Assembly (NCBI RefSeq): GCF_017872975.1
Contig: NZ_JAGGJP010000021.1
Coordinates: 1 to 35,788 of the forward strand
Reading direction: 5' to 3'
Origin: Rubellimicrobium aerolatum
Lineage (GTDB): Bacteria > Pseudomonadota > Alphaproteobacteria > Rhodobacterales > Rhodobacteraceae
DNA length: 35,788 nt
This document shows, one piece after another, positions 16,126-24,200 of this stretch (the first letter of the stretch is position 1; the number at the start of each line of letters is the position of its first letter). A model generated the notes under the pieces. The model saw only the letters and a program-made list of their open reading frames with translations, was not told where the DNA came from and searched no databases. The translations under genes were made by a program, and so were the position numbers.

Positions 16126-16920
16126 TCAGCCGGGGAGGCCGTAGCGGGCCGCCGGGCGGTCGCGCGAGGCGCCGGCGGCGACCGCGCGCTCGGCGGCGAC
16201 GTAGGCCTCCCAGTCGCGGACCTCGGGGAGGGAGGGGATGTAGACGGGCTCGTCCATCTCCAGGGCCTTGAGGGAGGCGGCCACCAGATCGTCGGCCTGC
16301 ATCACGCGTTCGGGCGGGAAGTTGGAGAGGGAATTGCCGGCGATGGCGTGGAAGTCGGTGGCGATCACGCCGGGGATGAGGAGCTGGACCCGGATGCCGG
16401 TCCCCTCGGCCTCGGCCTGGAGGGTGCGGGTGAAGGCCATGACGAAGGTCTTGGACGCGCCGTAGCCGGCGTTGCCGGGCATCTGCATGAAGACCGTGCC
16501 GGAGGCAACGTTGATGAGAGCGCCGCGCCCGCGCGGCCGCATCGCGGCCATGGCGGCGTGCGAGAGGCGGGCCAGCGCCAGGACGTTCACGCGAAGCATG
16601 TGGTCGAGCGCGTCGGGGTCGAGTTCGCCCACGCGGCCGCGCGCGGCGTAGCCGGCGTTGTTCACCAGGAGGTCGATGGCCGGGTCGGCGGCGAGGCGGG
16701 CGGCGACGGCGGCGACCCCCTCGGGCGTGGAGAGGTCGGCGGGGAGGGTCTCGGCCTTGGTGCCGTGGCGGTCGTGGAGGTCGCGGGCCAGCGCGTCGAG
16801 CCGGTCGGCGCGGCGGGCGACGAGGACGAGGTCGGAACCGGCGCGGGCGAGCCGTTCGGCGTAGGCGAGGCCGATGCCGGCCGAGGCTCCGGTGACGAGG
16901 GCGCGGGAGGAGGGGGGCAT
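16126..16920 (-). CDS. Short-chain dehydrogenase/reductase
   Basis: 264 residues. Rossmann motif TGASAGIG (10-17), NNAG (87-90), catalytic S140, Y153 and K157 (YGASK). The RR at 36-37 after the second strand suggests NADP preference. This is a classical SDR with the closest look to short-chain reductases of the DltE/YqjQ kind; the substrate is unknown. GGAG lies about 8 bp before the ATG at 16920. An upstream in-frame ATG at 16977 lacks a ribosome site and is less likely. Confidence 0.92.
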   Translation of the reverse strand: MPPSSRALVTGASAGIGLAYAERLARAGSDLVLVARRADRLDALARDLHDRHGTKAETLPADLSTPEGVAAVAARLAADPAIDLLVNNAGYAARGRVGELDPDALDHMLRVNVLALARLSHAAMAAMRPRGRGALINVASGTVFMQMPGNAGYGASKTFVMAFTRTLQAEAEGTGIRVQLLIPGVIATDFHAIAGNSLSNFPPERVMQADDLVAASLKALEMDEPVYIPSLPEVRDWEAYVAAERAVAAGASRDRPAARYGLPG

Positions 16921-17039
16921 GGCGGTCTCCGGGCGATAGGCCCGGGGAGGGGTAGGGCGCCGGGCCTGCTTGTCCATGGGGGAGGGCGCGCGGGGTGCTG
17001 GGTGGCCCGGGAGCGGGGCGGGAGGCATGGGCGGGGGCG

Positions 17040-18515
17040 TCAGTAGGCGCCCTTGCCGCCCAGGAGGCGCAGGGGCGTCAGCAGCAGCACGTAGAGGTCG
17101 AACCAGATCGACCAGTTCTCGATGTAGTAGAGGTCGTGCTCCACCCGGCGGCGGAGGGATTCGGGGTCGTCGATCTCGCCGCGCCAGCCGTTGATCTGCG
17201 CCCAGCCGGTGATGCCGGGGCGGACCTTGTGGCGGGCGGCGTAGCCATCGACGATGGCCTCGAACGATTCCTGCCGGGAGGAGACGGCGCCGGGGACGTG
17301 GGGGCGGGGGCCGACGAGCGACAGCTCCCCCGCGAGGACGTTGAAGAGCTGCGGCAGTTCGTCGATGGACCAGCGGCGGATGACGCGGCCGACGCGCGTC
17401 ACGCGGGGGTCGCCGCGTGTGACGACGCGGCGGGCGAGGGGGTCGCAGCTCTCGGCGCGGAGGGACCGGAACTTCCACATCAGGACGGGGCGCTGGTTGT
17501 ATCCGTAGCGGAGCTGGCGGAAGAAGATCGGCCCCGGGCTTTCCAGGCGGACCGCGAGGGCGGTGAGGAGGAGGACGGGCGACAGCAGCAGGAGGGCGAC
17601 GGCCGCCCCCAGCAGGTCCATCGCCCGCTTGGCCGCGAGCTTGCCGCCCCGGATGGGGCGCGACATGACGCTGACGAGGCCGCCCGACGCGCCCAGCCCC
17701 TCGAAGGGGCCGCGGCGGCGGAAGGTCGGGTCGGCCGAGAAGTCGGACAGGCGCACGTCCACGGGCAGCACCTCGACCAGCTTGAGGATTTGGCGGATGC
17801 GCTGTTCGGCGCTGAGGGGGATGGTGACGATGAGGAGGTCGATCTCGGCGGAGCGGGCGAAGGGCAGGAGCACCTCGAGCCGCCCGAGCTTGGGCACGCC
17901 GGCGACCACCGGGGGGGAGCGGAGGTCGTCGCGGTCGTCGAACATCCCGCAGACGCGGATGTCGTTGTCGGGCGATTCGGCCAGGGTGGTGATGACCCGT
18001 TCGGCCCGGTCGCCGCCGCCGAGGATGATCGCCCGCCGTTCGGTCAGGCCGTAGTCGAGCGCGGTGGCGGCGAGCAGCGCGCCCAGGCCCCGGGCGGGGA
18101 GGAGGGGCAGGACGGGGGCCAGCGCCCACCAGCCATGGCCGTCGAGCGCGGCCAGCGCCACGCCGAGCGCGAGGAGCGGCGCGGCCCCGGACCAGAAGCG
18201 GCGCAGGACGCGGAGGCGGTAGAGGCCCCAGGCCCAGAGCGCGAAGGTGCCGCCCAGCGCCCCGAGGACCGCCAGCAGGGCGGCGCGGGCGGGCGCGTCG
18301 TCGCCGCGCCCCGACAGGTCGGCCGCGAACCAGAGGCCCAGGCCCAGCGCCGCGGCGTCGAGCAGCAGCGCCACCCCCGAGACCGCGGCGGGCGGCAGCG
18401 AGGAGCGGCGGAGCGTGCGCGCGACGGTGCGCGCGCCGACGGGCAGCTCCCCCTCCGCCACGGCGGGCGGCGTCGCCATGGTCGCCGACGGCTGCGCTGC
18501 GATCTGCGCTGTCAT
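17040..18515 (-). CDS. Polyprenyl-phosphate sugar-1-phosphate transferase (exopolysaccharide initiation)
   Basis: 491 residues, full length for the WcaJ/ExoY-like undecaprenyl-phosphate glucose phosphotransferase family. Membrane helices at about 43-65, 78-100 and 108-150, a CoA-binding-like Rossmann domain with GGGDR (166-170), a membrane-inserted helix near 297-325 and the catalytic bacterial sugar transferase domain: SPGP (326-329), KFRSL (349-353), D386-E387 (SIDELPQLFN), VGPRPH (401-406) and VRPGITGWAQINGW. It moves a sugar phosphate onto undecaprenyl phosphate as the first step of exopolysaccharide synthesis. A GGGAGGG ribosome site precedes the ATG. No other clear EPS assembly genes lie beside it. 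Confidence 0.95.
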   Translation of the reverse strand: MTAQIAAQPSATMATPPAVAEGELPVGARTVARTLRRSSLPPAAVSGVALLLDAAALGLGLWFAADLSGRGDDAPARAALLAVLGALGGTFALWAWGLYRLRVLRRFWSGAAPLLALGVALAALDGHGWWALAPVLPLLPARGLGALLAATALDYGLTERRAIILGGGDRAERVITTLAESPDNDIRVCGMFDDRDDLRSPPVVAGVPKLGRLEVLLPFARSAEIDLLIVTIPLSAEQRIRQILKLVEVLPVDVRLSDFSADPTFRRRGPFEGLGASGGLVSVMSRPIRGGKLAAKRAMDLLGAAVALLLLSPVLLLTALAVRLESPGPIFFRQLRYGYNQRPVLMWKFRSLRAESCDPLARRVVTRGDPRVTRVGRVIRRWSIDELPQLFNVLAGELSLVGPRPHVPGAVSSRQESFEAIVDGYAARHKVRPGITGWAQINGWRGEIDDPESLRRRVEHDLYYIENWSIWFDLYVLLLTPLRLLGGKGAY

Positions 18516-18627
18516 CCCCTGCCCTCCCCCTGGTTCCTTCGTTCCAGGCCATCCTAGCGCACGGAGGTTAACATCCCGTCACCGCCGGACGGGCGCGGCC
18601 GACATTTCGACCGGCCTGCCGGTTCCG

Positions 18628-18683
18628 CGCGGGCGGGAATGAGCGGGCGGGGATGAGCGGGCGGGGTCAAGCGGGCGGGGCGA
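18628..18683. repeat. 14-bp tandem repeat, four copies
   Basis: AGCGGGCGGGG recurs at 18642, 18656 and 18670, exactly 14 bp apart, and a fourth copy with two differences starts at 18628. The repeat lies in the 190-bp gap between the NarL-type regulator and the sugar transferase gene. It is non-coding in either direction by lack of a credible gene. Confidence 0.75.
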
Positions 18684-18705
18684 GGTGGCGTTGGCGGGGG
18701 CCGTC

Positions 18706-19332
18706 CTAGTCGAGGAGGGCCAGCTCGGTGCGGTTGCGGACGTCGAGCTTCTTGAAGATGTTGGTCAGGTAGTGCTTGACCGTCTTCTCGCTGATGTCGA
18801 GCTTGCTGCCGATCTCCTTGTTGCAGAGGCCGCGCCGGACCAGCCGGCAGACCTCGTGCTCGCGCTCGCTCAGGCGGATGCTGCGCTTGGCGTTCACCAC
18901 CTCGACGTTGCGGCTGATGTCGGCCAGCATCCGCGCGCCCAGCTCGGGCGAGACGTAGGAGCCCGCGCCGTGGACGCGCTGGATCGCGGAGCGCAGCTCG
19001 GTGCCGCTGATGCCCTTGAGGATGTAGCCGCTCGCGCCGGAGCGGAGCGCCTCGAGCACGTCGCCGTTCTCCTCGGAGACGGTCAGGATGACGACCTTGG
19101 TGCGCGCGCCGGACTGCGCGATCTCGCGCAGGGCCGAGAGGCCGGAGCCGGGCAGGCTGAGGTCGAGGAGCAGCACGTCGGGGTCGTGGTCCCGGACGAT
19201 CTGGATGGCCTCCTGGGCGGTCGAGCCCTGGGCCACGACGCGGGCCTGGCCCGAGCCGTCGATGGCGTGGGCCACCCCCTCGCGGACCAGGGGATGGTCG
19301 TCCACGATGGCGATGCGGAGAAGGTCAGACAT
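18706..19332 (-). CDS. NarL/FixJ-type response regulator
   Basis: 208 residues. Receiver domain with D11-D12, phospho-acceptor D57 (LLLDLSLPG), T84 and K106, and a C-terminal LuxR-type HTH (LSEREHEVCRLVRRGLCNKEIGSKL, 150-205). It follows the histidine kinase gene by 8 bp, its ribosome site overlapping the kinase stop, so the two form a two-component pair. Paracoccus FlhR and Rhodobacter RfdR, which control formaldehyde oxidation genes, are of the same type, but this alone does not prove identity. The targets could also be the peroxidase gene or the sugar transferase gene. Confidence 0.93.
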   Translation of the reverse strand: MSDLLRIAIVDDHPLVREGVAHAIDGSGQARVVAQGSTAQEAIQIVRDHDPDVLLLDLSLPGSGLSALREIAQSGARTKVVILTVSEENGDVLEALRSGASGYILKGISGTELRSAIQRVHGAGSYVSPELGARMLADISRNVEVVNAKRSIRLSEREHEVCRLVRRGLCNKEIGSKLDISEKTVKHYLTNIFKKLDVRNRTELALLD

Positions 19333-19340
19333 GGTGAACC

Positions 19341-20714
19341 TCAGGCTTCACGAGGAAAATGACCGATGATGGTGGTGCCCCGGCCGGGCGTGCTCAGGAT
19401 GCGGAACTCGCCGCCCAGGCTCTCGACCCGGTTGCGGAGCCCGGCGAGCCCGAGCGGCTGGCGCTTGGCGTCGGGGCTGGAGGAGGGCCGCGACAGGCCG
19501 GGGCCGTCGTCCGCGACCTGGACGAGGAGGCCCGCCGCGTCGCTGCGGACGCCCACCGCGCAGGGCGCGCCGTGGGCGTGCTTGAAGGCGTTGCTCAGCC
19601 CCTCCTGGACGAAGCGGCAGATCGCCAGCTTGACGGGGTTGCTGGGCTCGTCGAGGTCGTCGGGCAGGGTCAGGCGCACCTCGGTCGAGGTGCGGTGCCG
19701 GTGCTTCATGACGATCGTGGACACGGCGGCGGCGAGGGGGAGGCCCTGCATCTGCGGCAGGGCGAGGCCCGCCACCATGGCCCGCACCTCGGTCATGGCG
19801 TCGTCGAGCATGGACTTGACGAGGAGGTAGTTGCCGTTGTGGACGCCCCCTTGCGGGAAGAGCTGCTCCAGCCGGAGCGAGGCGATGGTGAGGAGCTGGC
19901 CGATGCCGTCGTGGAGGTCGGCCCCGATGCGGCGCATCTGCGTCTCGGAGTCCTCGGCGCTGCGCGAGGAGGCCTGCTGGATGCGGCGGCGCAGGAACTC
20001 GTTGTGGTGGAGGAGGCGGGTCAGCTCGGCCACGCGGGCCTCGATCTCGGCGCGCTGGCGCTGGATGGTGGCGCTGCCGCGATCGACCAGGCCGTAGACC
20101 CCGGCGAGGAGCCCGAGGCTGACCAGGGCGACGATGGCCCAGGTCTGCGTGCGGGTCCAGCCGAGGATGGACAGGAGCGCCGCGCCGTCCTGGTAGAACT
20201 CGGCCACGGCGACGACCGGGCCGCCGGGGGCGGAGCGGATCGGGACGTAGACCTCGAAGACGCGCCGGCCGGCGAGGGTCTCGCTGTGGAGGTGATCCTC
20301 GGACTCCACGGCGATGCGGCCGGCCACGGCCTCGGCGAGGCTGCCCGCGACGGGGAGGGTGCGGCCCTCCAGCCCGGGGTCGGAGGCGAGGAGGATGCGG
20401 CCGCCGGGGGTCCAGAGCCGGGTCTGGAGCACGTTGAGGCCCTTGGAGATGCGGGCGAGGTCGGCCGAGATGGCGGCGCGGCTTTGGGGCGACAGGTCGC
20501 CGGTGACGGCCAGCTCGCCGATGTAGGGTTCGAGGAAATGTTCGAGGAAGATGGCGGCGCGGTGGCCCACGTCCTCCTCCACGGCGTCCTGGATGCGGGT
20601 GGACACCCACTGGCCGAGAAGCGCGACGGCCAGCAGCAGGAGGACGGATGACAGGAGAATGAACTGACGGGAGAGGCTGAGCGTTGACCAACGAGGGATC
20701 GTCTCGACCACCAT
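19341..20714 (-). CDS. Membrane histidine kinase, HisKA_3 type (NarX/DegS-like)
   Basis: 457 residues from the ATG at 20714. TM1 (about 18-38), a periplasmic sensor of about 150 residues, TM2 (about 192-210), a coiled linker, then the HisKA_3 box ADLHDGIGQLL with phospho-acceptor H268, N-box N375, G1 box DDGPGL and G2 LGLAGLRNRVESLGG. AGGCGG precedes the chosen ATG; an ATG at 20771 and a GTG at 20786 are alternatives that add a basic leader. It pairs with the NarL-type regulator downstream. It is divergent from the giant peroxidase gene 487 bp away. The sensed signal is unknown; the sensor has no cysteine cluster. Confidence 0.9.
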   Translation of the reverse strand: MVVETIPRWSTLSLSRQFILLSSVLLLLAVALLGQWVSTRIQDAVEEDVGHRAAIFLEHFLEPYIGELAVTGDLSPQSRAAISADLARISKGLNVLQTRLWTPGGRILLASDPGLEGRTLPVAGSLAEAVAGRIAVESEDHLHSETLAGRRVFEVYVPIRSAPGGPVVAVAEFYQDGAALLSILGWTRTQTWAIVALVSLGLLAGVYGLVDRGSATIQRQRAEIEARVAELTRLLHHNEFLRRRIQQASSRSAEDSETQMRRIGADLHDGIGQLLTIASLRLEQLFPQGGVHNGNYLLVKSMLDDAMTEVRAMVAGLALPQMQGLPLAAAVSTIVMKHRHRTSTEVRLTLPDDLDEPSNPVKLAICRFVQEGLSNAFKHAHGAPCAVGVRSDAAGLLVQVADDGPGLSRPSSSPDAKRQPLGLAGLRNRVESLGGEFRILSTPGRGTTIIGHFPREA

Positions 20715-21201
20715 CCTCAACCGCCTGACGTTGAACGCACCACGACACCCGCACCCGACCCGGGCCAACATGGCCCTAGGTCGCACTTCCTTGGTCCGTA
20801 TCTAGTCCATCGTCCCCCCTCCATCAACAATGATGCGGGGGTGCGACTATGTTTCACCACCGGGTTGAAAAGTCTTGCGAATGTCGTGTCGCGGTTGCGC
20901 GACGCGAGGCGGCGGCGCGGAGCTTGGCCTCGGAGGCAGGGGCGGGGATGGTCCTGCGACCCGGCGGGTCGGGGTCCGCAGACCTACGGCCGTATGGCAA
21001 TTCCCTGCTCATTGTCGCAAAAATGGAAACAGGGGAGAATACGCCGGTCCCTGGCGCAATGCCGACATCCTTTCGTTCCGGCCCGTGCCCGGGCCAACGC
21101 CCCTCACATGGCCGGAGGGGCGCCGGGAACCGGCCGCCGCGTGAGGCCGCGGCTTGCGGCGCGACCGCCGGCGGTTCGCTGCATGGGGAAAGGGTCCGAG
21201 C
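20715..21201. other. 487-bp divergent control region between kinase and peroxidase
   Basis: No credible gene. It is less GC-rich than its surroundings in two patches (20787-20870 and 20990-21045). A TTTCA/TGAAA inverted pair lies at 20852-20870. No FNR or NnrR box and no sigma-54 site with correct spacing was found. Promoters for both divergent genes must lie here. Confidence 0.5.
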
Positions 21202-24200
21202 ATGGCCACCAGCTTCAATATCAATATCCACGATCTTGAATACATCCTGCGGCAGATCCGCATCGGCGAGAGCGTGAGCCGCGACGGCCTCACCACCACC
21301 GAGGCCATCATGCTGGAATACGGCGTCTCGGCGACGGACGCGGCACTCCTGCCCGCCGGCATCCGCACGGTGGACGGCAGCGACAACCAGATCCTGCCGG
21401 GGCGGGAGCGGGTCGGCGCGGCGGGCGAGCTGTTCCCGCGGCTGCTGGACCCGGACTACCAGGACCCGGAGAACGACGAGGCGCCGTTCTTCAACGTGGG
21501 GAACACCGATTACGAGGCGCCAGGCAGCGTGGTCGATGCCGACCCGCGCACGATCTCGAACCTGATCGTGGACCAGACGGCGGCCAACCCGGCGGCGATC
21601 TATGCGGCGCTGAAGGTGAACGGGGTCGAGGGCGTCAAGGCCAACGAGGCGGTGGCGGAGATCACGGACGCCTACCAGGCGACCGTCGGCGTCGCCGATC
21701 CCGACGCGCGGGCGGCGGCGCAGGCGGCCTTCGAGGCCGTGATGGCGAAGCATGAGCTGGAGCTCGGCCCCGAGGGCGGCATCCGGATCGAGAACCTGTC
21801 GCCCGACATCGGGCTGTCGCCGTCCTTCAACAACTTCATGACCATCTTCGGCCAGTTCTTCGACCACGGGCTGGACCTCGTGGCCAAGGGCAGCAACGGC
21901 ACGGTCTTTGTCCCGCTCGCGCCCGACGACCCGCTGATCGCCGGGGCGGACAAGGTGTTCGGGACGGCCGACGACCTGAACCTGAACCTGCGGTTCATGA
22001 CGCTGACGCGGGCGACGCCGACGACGGTGGACGGCCAGGCGCAGCATCGGAACGGCACCACCTCCTGGGTGGACCAGAACCAGACCTACACCTCGCACGC
22101 CTCGCACCAGGCCTTCATCCGCGAGCAGGTGCGGGTGGACCACGGCGACGGGGAGAGGGTGTATTCCACCGGCAAGCTGCTCGACGGGACCGACGAGACC
22201 GGGTCGCGCGACGGCGCCATCGGCACCTGGGCCGACGTGAAGAAGCAGGCGCTGGAGGTGCTGGGCATCCGGCTGGAGAACAGCGACGTGCTGCGCGTGC
22301 CGCTGCTGGCGACGGACGCCTACGGGAACCTGATCCTGGGACCGAACGGTTACGCGCAGATGGTGATGGCGCCGGACGCCACCCACCCGACGCAATGGCT
22401 GAAGGAGGGCACCGCCGCCGGCATCAGCACGGCGGGCAGCCGCGCGGCCGGGCCGGCCTTCCTGGAGGACATCGCCCACAACGCGGTGCCGGGGACGACC
22501 TTCCTGAATGACCACGACGGCAACCCGGCCACGCCGGCGATCCCGACCGTCGTGCAGGCGGACTCCGACGACGTGGCGGGCAACGCCATCGCCACCGACG
22601 CGCGCGGCAACAAGGTCGCCTACGACGACGAGCTGCTCGACAAGCACTTCATCACCGGCGACGGGCGCGGCAACGAGAACTTCGGCCTGACGGCGGTCCA
22701 CGCGATCTTCCACTCGGAGCACAACCGGACGGTCGAGGCGAACAAGGCGACCATCCTGGAGCACGGCGACCTCGCCTTCCTCAACGAATGGCTGCTGGTG
22801 GACGTGGACGCGGTTCCCACCAGCCCGGCCGACATCGCCGATCTGGTCTGGGACGGCGAGCGGATGTTCCAGGCGGCCCGCTTCTCGACCGAGATGCAGT
22901 ACCAGCACATGGTGTTCGAGGAGTTCGCCCGGCGCATCCAGCCGGCGGTCGATCCCTTCGTGTTCACCAACACCGCCGACATCGACCCGTCGATCCTCGC
23001 GGAGTTCGCGCACACGGTCTACCGGTTCGGCCACTCGATGCTGACGGACACGGTGGACCGGATCGACAACGACCTGAACCCGATCAACGAGCCGGGGACG
23101 AACGAGCAGTTCTCGCTCATCGGCGCCTTCCTGAACCCGCAGGCCTGGAACGACACGGCCGACAACATCGACGAGATCCAGGCGGCGATCATCCGCGGCC
23201 TGAGCATGGACAAGGGCTCGGAGATCGACGAGTTCATCGTCCCGGCGCTGCGGAGCAACCTGCTGGGCCTGCCGCTCGACCTCGCGGCGCTCAACATCGC
23301 GCGGGGCCGCGAAACGGGGGTGGCCTCGCTCAACGAGACGCGGACGCAACTGTATAACGACTTCGGCATCGCCGACCTCAAGCCCTACGAGGGCTGGAGC
23401 GACTTCGCCCAGAACCTCAAGAACCCGATCTCGCTCATCAACTTCATCGCGGCCTACGGGACGCACCCGCTCCTGCTCGACGACGCCTCGCTGGAGGAGA
23501 AGCGCGCCGTCGCGACGGCGCTGGTGCTGGGCACGGAGCTGGTGCTGAAGCGGGACACCGACGCGGATGGCGTGCTGGAGGATGTCGTCGTTCCCATCGA
23601 CGAGCAGGACCGGCAGGACTTCCTCAACGCGCAGGGCGACTACGTGACCGAGCGCGGCGGCCTCGACAAGGTGGACCTCTGGATCGGCGGCCTCGCGGAG
23701 AAGCTGAACGAGTTCGGCGGGATGCTGGGATCGACGTTCAACTTCATCTTCGAATACCAGATGGAGCAGCTCCAGAACGGCGACCGGCTCTATTACCTGT
23801 CGCGGACGCAGGGGCTGAACCTCCTCAACCAGCTGGAGGCCAACACCTTCACCGACATCGCGATGCGGAACTCGGACCTGGGCGACGTGTATGCGCCGCA
23901 CATGAACGCGAGCCTCTTCACGACGCCCGACATGATCCTGGAGCTGGACCGGGCCATCGCGCAAGCCGACTACAACGGCGCCGCCGCCGGACGGGACCCC
24001 ACCTGGGACGATCCGATCCGCCAGAGCATCGACCCCAAGGTGCGCCGCATCGACCCGGGCGTGACCGACGCCAACGGGCACCAGGTTGGCGGCACGCTGA
24101 TCTTCCGGGGCGGCGAGCACGTGGTCCTGGGCGGCACCGAGGGCAACGACACGCTGCGGGGCGACCTGGGCATCGATGCGCTCTGGGGCGACGGCGGCAA

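Noticed and set aside
20990-21012. Sigma-54-like promoter (GG and GC pairs) before the peroxidase gene
   Set aside because: The spacing between GG and GC is one base short of the needed ten.
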